A DNA stretch of 64,000 bases from Alphaproteobacteria bacterium (GCA_021774335.1 JAJFJD010000019.1:1-64000), one strand, 5' to 3'; counted from the first letter of the stretch, positions 36,791 to 46,768 are shown. Numbers and translations: made by a program. The notes: a model not told the origin generated them from the sequence alone.

Positions 36791-38011
36791 TTGACGCAAG
36801 CCATACTCACGAATCCGCCGGAACGGCTGGCTTACGACGTCGTCATCGTCGGCGGTGCCATGTACGGTTCCTCGGTGGCATGGTTCCTGGCGAGCAATCC
36901 CGATTTCGACGGATCGATCCTCGTGGTCGAGCGCGACCCGACCTACGAATTCACGTCGACCTCGCATACCAACAGCTGCATCCGGCAGCAATTCTCCAAC
37001 GAGATCAACGTGCGCATCTCGCAGTTCGGCGCGGAGTTCATCAAGAACTTCCGCAGTTTCATGGGCGACGATCCGCGCGTGCCCGATGTCGTGCTGCAAA
37101 GCTTCGGCTATATGTATCTCGCCGATACCGAGGCATTCGCCGCAACACTGCGCGACAGCCAGGCGGTGCAGGCGGCTTGCGGTGCGGGGACCAAGATCAT
37201 GTCCGCCGACGAGATCAAGCGCGACTATCCCTTCTACAACGTCGACGACATCGTCGCCGGGAGTCACAACCGCGTCGACGAGGGCTATTTCGACGGCAAC
37301 ACGCTGTTCGACTGGTGGAAGCGGTCGGCGCGGGAACGCGGCGCGGAATACGTCACGAACGAGGTCGTCGCGATGGCCCGCAACGCGGCGGGTGACCGGG
37401 TCGAAAGCGTGACCCTGAAATCCGGCGACGTGGTGTCTTGTGGCACGGTGGTGAACGCATCGGGGCCACGCGCGGTCCTGACGGCGCGGATGGCCGGGAT
37501 CGAGATACCGGTCGAGCCGCGCAAGCGCTACACCTTCATCTTCGATGCGGAAACGCCGCTCGACCGCGACCTGCCGCTGACGATCGATCCGTCCGGCGTC
37601 CATATGCGCACCGACGGCGCTTATTACCTGGCCGGATGTCCGCCGGACGATGACCCGGCCGTGGACTACGATGATTTCGACCAGGATCACGGTATCTGGG
37701 AGGAGAAGGCCTGGCCCGTCATTGCAGCGCGTATCCCGCAGTTCGAGGCGATCAAGCTGGTCAATTCATGGGCCGGGCATTACGCCTTCAACACCTTCGA
37801 CCATAACGCCATCCTCGGACCCCATACCGAGGTCGGGAACTTCGTCTTCGTCAACGGCTTCTCCGGCCACGGCTTTCAGCAGTCGCCGGCCATGGGGCGG
37901 GGCACATCGGAACTGATCACCTATGGTGAATACCGGACGCTGGACCTGTCGCCTTTCAACTATGTGCGGATCGCGGAGAACCGGCCGTTCGTCGAGAAGG
38001 CGGTGATCTGA
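36791..38011 (+). CDS. FAD-dependent oxidoreductase (DAO family)
   Basis: A 406-residue DAO-type flavoprotein starting at TTG, with GGGAG 9 bases upstream. The FAD motif VVIVGGAMYGSSVAWFLAS starts near residue 17. SHTNSCIRQQFSNE near 58 and the C-terminal NGFSGHGFQQSPAMGRG near 357 match glycine oxidase/sarcosine oxidase-like and FOXRED1-like proteins. It likely oxidises an N-methyl or amino group. It follows a TauD-type gene and converges on an acyl-CoA dehydrogenase gene. Confidence 0.85.
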   Translation: MTQAILTNPPERLAYDVVIVGGAMYGSSVAWFLASNPDFDGSILVVERDPTYEFTSTSHTNSCIRQQFSNEINVRISQFGAEFIKNFRSFMGDDPRVPDVVLQSFGYMYLADTEAFAATLRDSQAVQAACGAGTKIMSADEIKRDYPFYNVDDIVAGSHNRVDEGYFDGNTLFDWWKRSARERGAEYVTNEVVAMARNAAGDRVESVTLKSGDVVSCGTVVNASGPRAVLTARMAGIEIPVEPRKRYTFIFDAETPLDRDLPLTIDPSGVHMRTDGAYYLAGCPPDDDPAVDYDDFDQDHGIWEEKAWPVIAARIPQFEAIKLVNSWAGHYAFNTFDHNAILGPHTEVGNFVFVNGFSGHGFQQSPAMGRGTSELITYGEYRTLDLSPFNYVRIAENRPFVEKAVI

Positions 38012-38018
38012 AGCTGGC

Positions 38019-39254
38019 CTAGTCCGAATCCTTCGGCCGCGGCGTCCAGTTGGTCTGGCGGCGCAGTTCCAGCCGCGCGATCTGCTGACGATGCACCTCG
38101 TCCGGGCCGTCTGCGAAGCGTAGCGCGCGCATCCGGGCAAACATATAGGCGAGCGGGAATTCCTGGCTCATCGAGCCGCCGCCGTGCAACTGCATGGCGT
38201 TGTCGATGATGCCGAGCGCCATGTTCGGGGCGGCGACCTTGATCATCGCGATTTCCTGCCGCGCGGCCTTGTTGCCGACCGTATCCATCATGTAGGCGGC
38301 CTTGAGGACGAGCAGGCGGTTCATCTCGATCTCGATGCGGGCCTGCGCGATGCGTTCCTGGGTGACGCCGCGTTCGGCCAGCGTCTTGCCCCAGGTGGTG
38401 CGCTCGGTCGCGCGCAGGCACATCAGTTCAAGCGCGCGCTCGGCGACGCCGATGATGCGCATGCAGTGATGGATGCGGCCCGGGCCGAGGCGGCCTTGCG
38501 CGATCTCGAAGCCGCGGCCTTCGCCGAGCAGCATGTTGTCGGCCGGCACGCGAACGTTGTCGAAGATGACCTCGCCGTGGCCGTGCGGCGCATCGTCGAA
38601 GCCCATGACCTTGAGCATGCGGGTGACCGTGATGCCGGGCGTGTCGCGCGGGACCAGGATCATCGATTGCTGGCGGTAGGTTTCGGCGTCCGGGTCGGTC
38701 TTGCCCATGACGATCAGGATCTTGCAACGCGGGTCGCCGATGCCCGAAGTCCACCATTTATGGCCGTTGATCACATACTCGTCGCCGTCGCGGGTGATGC
38801 TGGTCTCGATGTTGGTGGCGTCGGAGGAGGCGACGTTGGGCTCCGTCATCGCAAAGGCAGAGCGGATTTCGCCGTTCAATAGCGGCGTCAGCCATTCCTT
38901 CTTGTTCGCTTCGCTGCCGTAGCGTTCGATCGTCTCCATATTGCCAGTGTCGGGCGCGGAGCAGTTGAACACCTCGGGCGCCCAGTTGACTCGCCCCATC
39001 GCCTCGCACAGCGGGGCGTATTCCAGGTTGGTCAGGCCCGCGCCTTTATCGCTTTCCGGCAGGAACAGGTTCCAGAGGCCGGCGGATTTCGCCTTGGCCT
39101 TGAGATCCTCGAGGATCGGCAGCGGTTTCCAGCGCGTCTCGCCTTCGTCGAGCTGTTCGTAATAGGTGGATTCGTTGGGAAAGACATGGGCTTCCATAAA
39201 CGCTTCGATTTCGGATTTCAGCTTCTTCGTCCGTTCCGAATATTCGAATTCCAT
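38019..39254 (-). CDS. Acyl-CoA dehydrogenase family protein
   Basis: A 411-residue acyl-CoA dehydrogenase. Marks are [15 protein letters not shown] near residue 125, [12 protein letters not shown] near 150, ERTTWGKTL near 293 and [20 protein letters not shown] near 358. The start at 39254 follows GGGAGG and matches the usual N-terminus; an extension of 32 codons upstream is not family-like. It resembles the ACAD10/11-like group acting on long or branched acyl-CoAs. It is divergent from the enolase-superfamily gene. Confidence 0.88.
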   Translation of the reverse strand: MEFEYSERTKKLKSEIEAFMEAHVFPNESTYYEQLDEGETRWKPLPILEDLKAKAKSAGLWNLFLPESDKGAGLTNLEYAPLCEAMGRVNWAPEVFNCSAPDTGNMETIERYGSEANKKEWLTPLLNGEIRSAFAMTEPNVASSDATNIETSITRDGDEYVINGHKWWTSGIGDPRCKILIVMGKTDPDAETYRQQSMILVPRDTPGITVTRMLKVMGFDDAPHGHGEVIFDNVRVPADNMLLGEGRGFEIAQGRLGPGRIHHCMRIIGVAERALELMCLRATERTTWGKTLAERGVTQERIAQARIEIEMNRLLVLKAAYMMDTVGNKAARQEIAMIKVAAPNMALGIIDNAMQLHGGGSMSQEFPLAYMFARMRALRFADGPDEVHRQQIARLELRRQTNWTPRPKDSD

Positions 39255-39452
39255 CCCGTGTCCTCCCGCGGCGTGATTGCTGTGTCTTTGGGGCCCGGCT
39301 GCGCTGCCGGCACCACCCGTCCCCTCGTTTGACAGCAGCAAGGAGGCCATGTCAAATCGCCATAGAATTTTCCCTGCCTGACAGGGCCTTACGCACCGAT
39401 GCCGCCGTCAAATCCGGCCGGGCGAATACCGCATGAGAGGGACCATTCCGCC

Positions 39453-40535
39453 ATGATCATCAAAGACGTCCGGGTCACGTTGCTGCGCATTCCGTATGTC
39501 GAACAGCTCGCGGTGCAGAAAGGATATTCCCGCGATCGCGACATCCTGATCGTCGAGATCGAGACCGCGTCGGGCCTGGTTGGCCTCGGCTATCAGCTCT
39601 ACATGCGCGACGGATTCCGCACGACCAAGATGTGCTTGGAGGAAGTGATCATACCGCGCCTGTTGGGCCGCGACGCCACCGAGGTCGAGGGAATTTGGCA
39701 CGAGTTGTGGACGGCGGGGCAAGCGGACGGGCGCGGCGGAGCGCAGATGTTCGCCTTGTCGGCGGTCGACGTGGCGTTATGGGACCTGATCGGGCAGAAG
39801 GCCGGATTGCCATTGCATCGGCTTTGGGGTCATTGCCAGAAAGAGGTGCCGGCCTACGGCTCCGGCGTGTGGCGCGGTCTCGGCGGCGACGGCATGGTCG
39901 AGAAGGCCAAGCGATTGGTTGGCGAAGGCTTCAAGGCCGTGAAGATGCAGGTCGGCCATACCTGGACCGAGGCCGAGGATGTCGAAAATACCCGTCGAGT
40001 GCGCGACGCGGTCGGCGAGGATGTCGATATCATGGTCGACGTGAACATGGCCTGGACCGCCGATACCGCAATCCTCATGGGTAAGCGGCTACAGGACCAC
40101 GGTATCTATTGGCTGGAAGAGCCTGTCGTGCCGACCGATTTCGAGGGCTACTTCCGGATCGCCGATGCGCTGGACACGCGGGTCGTCGGCGGGGAGAGCC
40201 ATTTTACCCGCTTCGAGCTGAAACCCTTCTTCGAGAACCCGAAGATTCCGATCCTGCAGCCCGACGTGGTGCGCGGCGGCCTGACCGAGCTGCGCAAGAT
40301 CGCCGCGATCGCCGACACTTGGGGCATGAAGATCGCGCCGCATCTCTACCCGGAACTGATGATCCACCTGATGGCGTCGATCCCGAACGGCCTGATCATC
40401 GAGGAGATGGGATTGCTGGGCGACCTGTTCGAAGAATGGGCCGCACCGGTCAACGGCATCATGACCGCCCCGGAAGCGCCCGGCCACGGCCTGCGGTTCA
40501 AAGATGGGTTGGTCGCGGAATATATGGTCGGGTAG
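39453..40535 (+). CDS. Mandelate racemase/muconate lactonizing enzyme family
   Basis: A 360-residue enolase-superfamily enzyme. Metal ligands Asp196, Glu222 and Glu248 are in place (MVDVNMAW, WLEEP, GGESHF). The His base appears as His297 with Asp271 behind it, as in mandelate racemase. The first Lys of the K-x-K pair is Lys164, but the second is Gln166 (KMQVG). With only the Asp-His dyad and one Lys, an acid-sugar dehydratase is more likely than a racemase. GAGAGGGA precedes the ATG at 39453. It converges on the sulfatase gene with a 5-base gap. Confidence 0.85.
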   Translation: MIIKDVRVTLLRIPYVEQLAVQKGYSRDRDILIVEIETASGLVGLGYQLYMRDGFRTTKMCLEEVIIPRLLGRDATEVEGIWHELWTAGQADGRGGAQMFALSAVDVALWDLIGQKAGLPLHRLWGHCQKEVPAYGSGVWRGLGGDGMVEKAKRLVGEGFKAVKMQVGHTWTEAEDVENTRRVRDAVGEDVDIMVDVNMAWTADTAILMGKRLQDHGIYWLEEPVVPTDFEGYFRIADALDTRVVGGESHFTRFELKPFFENPKIPILQPDVVRGGLTELRKIAAIADTWGMKIAPHLYPELMIHLMASIPNGLIIEEMGLLGDLFEEWAAPVNGIMTAPEAPGHGLRFKDGLVAEYMVG

Positions 40536-40540
40536 GGCGC

Positions 40541-42007
40541 TTAGTCTGAGCCCGACCTGAACTCCGGCTTATATCCCGGTGCCGGGGTGCCGCCGAAGCT
40601 GCCGCGGTCCAGCACTGCCGCGCGCCCGCCGTGTTTTTCGACCAGGGCGGCTTGATCCGCTTTGGCGCGGCTGTCGACCGCTTCCGGGTCGCAGATTCCG
40701 CGCAGTTGCGTCTCGAAATTGTCCATCAGCGCGGCGTGTTCCGGCGCTTTCGATAGGTCGTTCAGTTCCAGCGGGTCGGCGTCCAGGTCGTAGAGTTCTG
40801 GGTCCATTTCGACATAGTAGATGTATTTGAAGTTGTCACGCCGCAGCATGAAGGCGCCGGTCTTGGCGCCGGACGCGTGATACTCGCTGAAGCCGATCCG
40901 GGTCTTGTCGTCGTCCTGTGCCGCGATATCGAGCATCGACGCGCCCGGCAGGTCCTTGTCGGCGTCGTCCAGCGGCAGGCCGACGCAATCCAGGATCGTC
41001 TGGTAACAGTCCACATGCGTGACCGGCGTGTTGCTGACTTTGCCTTTCGGTACGTCGGGCCCGGCCATGATCATCGGAATATGCGCCGCCGGCTGATACA
41101 TGTTCGACTTGCCCCACAGGCCGCGCGTGCCGAGGTTGTCGCCGTGATCGCTGGTGTAGACGACGCGCGTGTCGTCGGACAGGCCACAGTCGTCCACCGC
41201 CGCCAGTACCTTGCCGATATTATCGTCGAGGAAGGATGTCATGCCGTAATAGGATGCGATGGCGATCTTGCGGGTCTCGTCGGTGAAATACTGATCGTAG
41301 ATCGAGCAGTTGGCGGCAGCTTCGATCCACGGATGCCGGGTATAACCGCGCGCTGGATGCGGCTCGGGCAGGGGTATGTCCTCGACCGGATACATCTCAT
41401 AAAATTCCGGCGGCGCAATCAGCGGAAAATGCGGGCAAACGAAGGAAACGAAGATGCACCACGGCTTGTCGCTGTATTTCGGCGCTTCGTTTTTAAGCCA
41501 ATCGACGGTGCTGTCGACGATCTTGCGGTCGTATTCGGTATACATCGATTCACCGGGCCCGATCTCGTCGGACAGCTTCTTGCAGTTGCCCTTTACCGGC
41601 AGTTCATCACGGACGGCGCCCGCCAGGTCGCCGATTCCGTTCACCACATGCATCGGCGCGATCTGTTCGTCGAACCCGGTATCGTCGGTCTCGTTGCGGT
41701 AGTGCAGCTTGCCAATTGAAACGACTCGATGCCCGTTTTGCTGCAATCGATGGCCCCAACCCTTGGTCGCGCCGGTATAAGGATGCGCGTTGCACCAGTT
41801 GCCGATGTCGTGGACGTAACGCCCGGTGGCGAATGCGGCACGGGTTGGCACGCATATCGCGCAGGATGCATAGGCCGCGTCGAATCGTGTTCCGTTGGCC
41901 GCAAGACGGTCCATATTCGGTGTCTTGACGAGGGGGTGCCCCTGGCAACCCATTGCGGTGCCTTGATGTTCGTCGGACATGATGAACAGCATGTTCTTTG
42001 GTTGCAT
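40541..42007 (-). CDS. Sulfatase (type I, formylglycine-dependent)
   Basis: A 488-residue type I sulfatase. The active-site motif C-x-P-x-R is Cys52-Val-Pro-Thr-Arg, to be matured to formylglycine. Metal ligands fit MSDEHQG near residue 10 and the TSDHGDNLG segment near 288. No signal peptide is visible, so it acts in the cytoplasm, like choline sulfatases. A maturase gene is not in the window. Substrate is unclear; the phosphonate hydrolase-like subgroup remains possible. Confidence 0.87.
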   Translation of the reverse strand: MQPKNMLFIMSDEHQGTAMGCQGHPLVKTPNMDRLAANGTRFDAAYASCAICVPTRAAFATGRYVHDIGNWCNAHPYTGATKGWGHRLQQNGHRVVSIGKLHYRNETDDTGFDEQIAPMHVVNGIGDLAGAVRDELPVKGNCKKLSDEIGPGESMYTEYDRKIVDSTVDWLKNEAPKYSDKPWCIFVSFVCPHFPLIAPPEFYEMYPVEDIPLPEPHPARGYTRHPWIEAAANCSIYDQYFTDETRKIAIASYYGMTSFLDDNIGKVLAAVDDCGLSDDTRVVYTSDHGDNLGTRGLWGKSNMYQPAAHIPMIMAGPDVPKGKVSNTPVTHVDCYQTILDCVGLPLDDADKDLPGASMLDIAAQDDDKTRIGFSEYHASGAKTGAFMLRRDNFKYIYYVEMDPELYDLDADPLELNDLSKAPEHAALMDNFETQLRGICDPEAVDSRAKADQAALVEKHGGRAAVLDRGSFGGTPAPGYKPEFRSGSD

Positions 42008-42214
42008 GGCGCCGGGGCTCCTTCGTCGGGATGATTGCGTGGGTGGTGCTCATTGCGGCCCGGGCGTTCCGGGCGGATCTTCAAATAGGTCCGAAGCATA
42101 CAGGACAGACCGCCCGCCCGGCCAATTTCGCACGATAATACCGCGCACTATGGCAACCGCCGCATCTTACAGTATTCTCTTCGCAGGATTCTGCACTTTG
42201 CCACGGTACGACGC

Positions 42215-43348
42215 ATGAGTGATCCACTCGTAAGTATCGGTGTTGCCGTTTCAGGTCCGATGGCGCATGTCGAGCGTGCCGTCCGGTCGGCCCTGGGGCA
42301 GAGCTACGAGTCCGTCGAACTCATTCTCTATGACGGACAGGCGGACCAGGACCGTGTTGCCTTCGTGGATAAGTTGGCGGGCGGCGATCCGCGGGTCAAA
42401 GTGTTCCGTGATACCCGAAAGTTGAGTGCAATCGAATGCATCATGGCATCGCGCGCTGCGGCGACCGGCGAGTATTTCATGTGGCTCGACGAATCGAGTT
42501 GGATCGATCCGGATTACGTGGCGAGCGGGGTCGATTATCTTGTCCATAACGCATTGCATGTATTGGTGCATGGCACCTGCATCCGTCACGACCATAAGGG
42601 CGCACAGTCAGAGTGGGCGCCTGCGGCGGTGACCTTCGAGGACCCGGCCCGCCGCGTCGAGACCCTCGTCGGTAACGTCAACGGCCACGACGCCTGGTAT
42701 GGCCTTCATCGTTTGGCGCCTCTATCTACCGTGCCGATCCATCCCGCGCTCGGCTTCGAATATAGCTGGCTTACTTCGGTGGCTTGGCGCGGCAAGATCG
42801 CGGCACAACCTGACATGAAGCTGTACCGGGATGGGCCGGCGGACGATTCCGATGCCAGCAATCGTGTTACCCGGTTGGGCCTCGGCAATTTTCAGGCCAC
42901 CGACCCTTGGCTGACAGTGGCGGCGCTGCAGTTTTGTAATCTAGCGTTTTTCGATGATGCGCTCGCCCATTTATCACCGATAGAGCGGGCGCGGCTCGGG
43001 ACGGTCGCGGCGGATTCCATTTCCCAGCGGCAGCGGATCCTGGACGAAGGCATGATGATTTCCTTCGCCGCGCGCCTGTTCCCGAGCGAACCGATCCTGG
43101 AGCAATTCCGCGCTCTCCGGTCGACGCTGGCCGATGCGGTGCTCGTCCTCAGGGCCATCTCGAGCACCGATCCCTTCGTGCAGAATCTCGTCGGAACGAT
43201 CAATGTCCTGTGCCGCATGCGTATCGGCAATATTCCGATGACGAAAGAGGACAAGGATATCGTTCGTCAGGTCGAAGTCATGTGGGATAGTGATCAGGCG
43301 ATGGCGTCACAGAACAAGGTGGCCATCGTCTCGGCGATGTATCTCTGA
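42215..43348 (+). CDS. GT2-family glycosyltransferase
   Basis: A 377-residue GT-A fold glycosyltransferase-like protein. It begins VSIGVAVSGPMAHVERAVRSAL, the nucleotide-binding strand and helix of family 2. The position of the metal-binding DxD reads WLDESSWIDPDYV near residue 90. No membrane helices follow; the C-terminal 150 residues are helical. No polysaccharide gene cluster surrounds it. It is a single-gene unit convergent with a VOC gene. Confidence 0.75.
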   Translation: MSDPLVSIGVAVSGPMAHVERAVRSALGQSYESVELILYDGQADQDRVAFVDKLAGGDPRVKVFRDTRKLSAIECIMASRAAATGEYFMWLDESSWIDPDYVASGVDYLVHNALHVLVHGTCIRHDHKGAQSEWAPAAVTFEDPARRVETLVGNVNGHDAWYGLHRLAPLSTVPIHPALGFEYSWLTSVAWRGKIAAQPDMKLYRDGPADDSDASNRVTRLGLGNFQATDPWLTVAALQFCNLAFFDDALAHLSPIERARLGTVAADSISQRQRILDEGMMISFAARLFPSEPILEQFRALRSTLADAVLVLRAISSTDPFVQNLVGTINVLCRMRIGNIPMTKEDKDIVRQVEVMWDSDQAMASQNKVAIVSAMYL

Positions 43349-43354
43349 TCCGGT

Positions 43355-43789
43355 TCAGTCGGCGAGCTGCGGACGACCCTCGTCGTCGAGCGGCCAGAAG
43401 GGGTTGTACGCGACCTCCCAGAGATGGCCGTCGGGATCGGCAAAATACCCCGAGTAACCGCCCCAGAAGACTTCTTCGGCCGGTTTCAGGATTTTTGCGC
43501 CGGCAGCTTTCGCGGTGTCCAGAATACTGTCGACCTCTTCCTTGGTGCGCGCATTGTGGGCAATCGTGATGCCGGGAAAACCGCTACCCTCCGGCGCCAT
43601 CTTTGCGTCCTCGGCCAAGCCATCCCATGAGTACAAGCCAAGCAGGACGCCGCCCATCTTGAAGAAGATGATCTGCTCGTTGCTGTCGCCCGATCGCTTC
43701 CATCCCAGACCGTCTTCGTAAAACTTCGCGGCGCGGTCCAAATCCCGGACGCCGAGCGAAACCATCGTGAAGCGTTGGTCCACCATCAT
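43355..43789 (-). CDS. VOC-family protein
   Basis: A 144-residue VOC protein with paired modules: MVSLGVRDLDRAAKFYEDGL near residue 9 and GYSGYFADPDGHLWEVAYNP near 110, where the Glu sits at the usual metal-ligand position. GGAAAGG precedes two adjacent ATGs; either may be used. Probably a glyoxalase- or bleomycin-resistance-like small-molecule enzyme or binder; not more specific. Confidence 0.82.
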   Translation of the reverse strand: MMVDQRFTMVSLGVRDLDRAAKFYEDGLGWKRSGDSNEQIIFFKMGGVLLGLYSWDGLAEDAKMAPEGSGFPGITIAHNARTKEEVDSILDTAKAAGAKILKPAEEVFWGGYSGYFADPDGHLWEVAYNPFWPLDDEGRPQLAD

Positions 43790-43893
43790 TCACCTTTCCG
43801 CATTCTGAATGATCAATCCTAGACGCTCTACACCGTGCGGCAACTCCGATCCTGAGTAGGGATCGGGGTTGCTGACACGGCGTGGCAGGAGGC

Positions 43894-44217
43894 TTAGTTC
43901 TCCGCCAATATCGTCGGGCGATTAGACGGCGCGAGGGGTTTCCAAAACCGCACCAGATACACCAGAAGTCCAAGACTGCCGGTCAATAGGGTCAGCACGA
44001 CATAGGGCAGGGCGTTGATCTTCTTTGCCGCCGCGTCCTGGACCATGAAGACGACGGCGATGAACAAGGCGATCAACAGGTCGACAGTGGCCAACGTACC
44101 CCAGGGGCCGAGCGATCCCAGATAGGTCAACAAGCCGTCCCAACTCCCCCTTTCGAGCGCATAGACGTTGAGGGCGCCGAATGCTGTCAGCAGGAAAATC
44201 CAAATCGCTTTCATCAT
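43894..44217 (-). CDS. Small membrane protein, DUF2834-like
   Basis: A 107-residue protein with three hydrophobic segments (about residues 4-20, 41-60 and 70-90). The pattern ATVDLLIALFIAVVFMVQDA in the middle helix fits DUF2834-type membrane proteins, though only by eye. It is a single gene; GGAGAATTGAC precedes the ATG. Function unknown. Confidence 0.6.
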   Translation of the reverse strand: MMKAIWIFLLTAFGALNVYALERGSWDGLLTYLGSLGPWGTLATVDLLIALFIAVVFMVQDAAAKKINALPYVVLTLLTGSLGLLVYLVRFWKPLAPSNRPTILAEN

Positions 44218-44345
44218 GTCAATTCTCCGGTTTGAACGATGGCCGGAGGGTAGGGAGGACCGGTAATGCGCTCAATTCCCGGAAAGGTAATTGTGGCTGG
44301 TAATCGGCGACGGCAGTATGGCGGCCTTAACTGGCGGGAAATTCG

Positions 44346-45143
44346 ATGACCTTATCGCAGTCCTCGGCCTTCGGGCGGCAGCTCAAATATTGGCGGGGCC
44401 AGCGCGGCTTCAGCCAACTGGATCTGGCGGCGGAAGCGGCAATGTCGCAGCGTCACGTGTCCTTCATCGAATCCGGTCGATCGCGTCCGGGCGAAGATGT
44501 CGTGCTCCGCGTCGCCGAGGCATTGGACGTCCCGCTGCGCGACCGCAACGACCTGTTGGCGGCGGCCGGTCTGGCGCCACGCTTTCCGGAATTGCCGTAT
44601 GCGCATGCGGATATCGCGCCGTTTCGGGCGGCAATTAAACGCATGCTGGAGAATCATGAGCCGTATCCTGCCTTCGTCATCGACCGATGGTGGACCCTCG
44701 TCGATGCCAATGCGGCGGGCCGAATGCTGTTTCCGGTTTCGACGGAGGAGCCGGTCAACGTCATCGACGTATTTTTCAGCCCTGGCCCGGCGCGCGACAT
44801 GATCGAGAATTTCGACGAGGTGGCCGCGCAGTCGCTGCAGCGGTTGCGGCATGAAATCGCGGGTTGCGGCCCTGATCCGCGTTTGCAGGCGTTGTTGGAG
44901 CGGGCAGAGGGATACCTAAAGGATATTTCGCCGGACGCGCTTGCTGCGGCTGACGATCCGTCGGCGCTGGTGATTTGTCCGCGGCTGCGAATTGGCGATC
45001 AGAGTGTCGCCACGCTGTCGATGGTTGCGCGATTCGGCAACACGCGGGAGATCAATCTGGATGAACTGCGCGTCGAACTGATCTACCCGGCCGACGAGGC
45101 GGCGGATCGAGTGTTCCGCGACCTGTCGGCCTTACCTGGGTAG
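44346..45143 (+). CDS. XRE-family regulator with MmyB-like ligand domain
   Basis: A 265-residue regulator. The N-terminal helix-turn-helix spans about residues 8-65 (LDLAAEAAMSQRHVSFIESGRS, split across helices 2-3). The C-terminal domain, from about residue 85, is the MmyB-like PAS-type fold (FVIDRWWTLVDANAAG near 108; ARFGNTREINLDELRVEL near 227), often linked to fatty-acid or acyl-CoA sensing. It is monocistronic; its target is not clear from position. Confidence 0.85.
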   Translation: MTLSQSSAFGRQLKYWRGQRGFSQLDLAAEAAMSQRHVSFIESGRSRPGEDVVLRVAEALDVPLRDRNDLLAAAGLAPRFPELPYAHADIAPFRAAIKRMLENHEPYPAFVIDRWWTLVDANAAGRMLFPVSTEEPVNVIDVFFSPGPARDMIENFDEVAAQSLQRLRHEIAGCGPDPRLQALLERAEGYLKDISPDALAAADDPSALVICPRLRIGDQSVATLSMVARFGNTREINLDELRVELIYPADEAADRVFRDLSALPG

Positions 45144-45160
45144 ATACTTGAGCCTGGCGG

Positions 45161-46633
45161 TCAATCCTTCGCGGCGCTTGCGCCGGCGATCTTGCCGAAG
45201 ACTGAGCCGTTCATCAGGCCGGTACCGCCCGCGTAGTTGAAGTAGAACAAGCCGCCGACCAGTTCACCGGCCGCATAGAGGCCGGGGATCGTCTGCAGGT
45301 CGGTGTCGAGGACGCGGCCGTCGTTGTCGATCCGCAGTCCGCCGAAGGTGAAGGTCACGCCGCAGGTGATGGCGTAGGCTTCGTAGGGCGGCTCGTCGAG
45401 CTTGTTGGCCCAGTTGGTCTTGGGAACGTCCAAGCCCTTGGTGCCGCGTCCGTCCAATACCGCCGGATTGAAGCGCACGTCGTCCATGACGGCGGCGTTG
45501 TAGTCCTTCACGGTCTTGACGAATTGATCGGCGTCGACGCCTTCGAGTTTCGGTGCCAATTCCTCGATCGTGTTGCCCGTGACTTTGGTCATTTGCTTGA
45601 TGCGGTATTCGTCGCGCAGCAGGCTGGTGACTTTCTGATCGAAGATCTGCCAGGCGAACTGACCCGGCTCTTCCAGGATCACCTTGCCGTATTTTGCATA
45701 GGTGTAGTTCCGGAAATCCGCGCCTTCGTCGACGAAGCGCTTGCCCGTCGCGTTGACCATGATGCCAAGCGGGTAGCTGTGTTTCTGGAAGTTGTCGCCG
45801 ACCGCCAAGTCGCCGAATTCCGGCGCGTTCAGGTCCCAGCCAACCGCGTGACAGCCCGACCAGTTGCCATAGGGCATGGCGCCGATGTCGAGCGCCATCT
45901 TGATGCCTTCACCCATGTTGTGGCGGGTGCCGCGCACTTTCACCAGGTCCCAGCCCGGGCCGAGATAGCGGGTGCGCCAGTCGGAATTGGATTCGAAACC
46001 GCCCGCGGCGAGTACGATCGACTTGGCCTTCATGTCGAAGACCTTGCCCTTGTGCTTGACCTTCACGCCGTAGACTTTTTCTTCGTCATACAGCAGCCCG
46101 ACCGCGCGGTGTTCGAATTTGATGGGAATGCCGAGATCGCCAACGATCTTCGATTCCATCTCCCAGATGCCCGGACCGCCGCCCCAGAATTCCAGCGCGA
46201 GGCCGCCCCAGAACTTCATCTTGCCATCGACCTTGAAGGCCTGCCGGCCGTACATCGGCATGAAGCGGATACCTTTCGAATGCATCCACTTCGTCGTCTC
46301 AAGGCTCTTGGTCACCAGGGTTTCGCAGAGGTCCGGATCGGTCCGGTACTGGGTGACGCGGAACATGTCGTCGAAGAATTGATCGGTCGTATAGGTGCCG
46401 AAATCGTTGTTTTCCTTCTCGTCGTCCGTTAGGTCGACGAGCGTCATGATGTCCTGTAGGCCGTTATGCGCAAACCGCAGCGCGCCCGCCGTGTAACGGC
46501 TGTTGCCGCCGGCTTCGTCTTCGTTCGCGCGTTCCAGGATACAGACCTTGGCCCCGTTCTCGTGGGCCGACATCGCGGCGCACATGGCGGCATTGCCGGC
46601 GCCCACAACGATTACGTCAAATTCTTCGCTCAT
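45161..46633 (-). CDS. TcuA-like FAD-dependent tricarballylate dehydrogenase
   Basis: A 490-residue flavoprotein of the fumarate reductase/succinate dehydrogenase superfamily, most like TcuA, which oxidises tricarballylate to cis-aconitate. The FAD motif is VIVVGAGNAAMCAAMSAHE near residue 7, with GGNSRYTAGALRF near 42 and FGGLRIDNDGRVLD near 415; near the end is AAGELVGGLFYFNYAGG. TcuB, its usual electron acceptor, and TcuC are not adjacent. I start at the ATG at 46633; a GTG 21 bases upstream is possible. A promoter with an operator overlapping its -10 lies upstream, next to a GntR gene. Confidence 0.8.
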   Translation of the reverse strand: MSEEFDVIVVGAGNAAMCAAMSAHENGAKVCILERANEDEAGGNSRYTAGALRFAHNGLQDIMTLVDLTDDEKENNDFGTYTTDQFFDDMFRVTQYRTDPDLCETLVTKSLETTKWMHSKGIRFMPMYGRQAFKVDGKMKFWGGLALEFWGGGPGIWEMESKIVGDLGIPIKFEHRAVGLLYDEEKVYGVKVKHKGKVFDMKAKSIVLAAGGFESNSDWRTRYLGPGWDLVKVRGTRHNMGEGIKMALDIGAMPYGNWSGCHAVGWDLNAPEFGDLAVGDNFQKHSYPLGIMVNATGKRFVDEGADFRNYTYAKYGKVILEEPGQFAWQIFDQKVTSLLRDEYRIKQMTKVTGNTIEELAPKLEGVDADQFVKTVKDYNAAVMDDVRFNPAVLDGRGTKGLDVPKTNWANKLDEPPYEAYAITCGVTFTFGGLRIDNDGRVLDTDLQTIPGLYAAGELVGGLFYFNYAGGTGLMNGSVFGKIAGASAAKD

Positions 46634-46726
46634 TTCCTTAGGTTCCCCCGACACTCACACGACGGTTTCAGGCAATAAACGCGGCTTCGCGTCCGCCTCT
46701 TCCGTCCTACAAACAGTTACGGATTA

Positions 46727-46768
46727 AATTGTATATCTTTGTATACAATTCGGTTCAAATTAGGTCAA
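46727..46768 (-). promoter_or_regulatory. Promoter and operator of the tcuA-like gene
   Basis: Read on the minus strand, TTGACC (46763-46768) and TATACA (46740-46745) form a sigma-70-like promoter with a 17-base spacer. The perfect palindrome TTGTATACAA (46739-46748) covers the -10. A second arm AATTGTATA at 46727-46735 faces TATACAATT at 46742-46750. The palindrome fits the TnGT-AC-nA pattern of FadR/FCD-type GntR operators, so the neighbouring regulator probably represses here. Confidence 0.65.
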
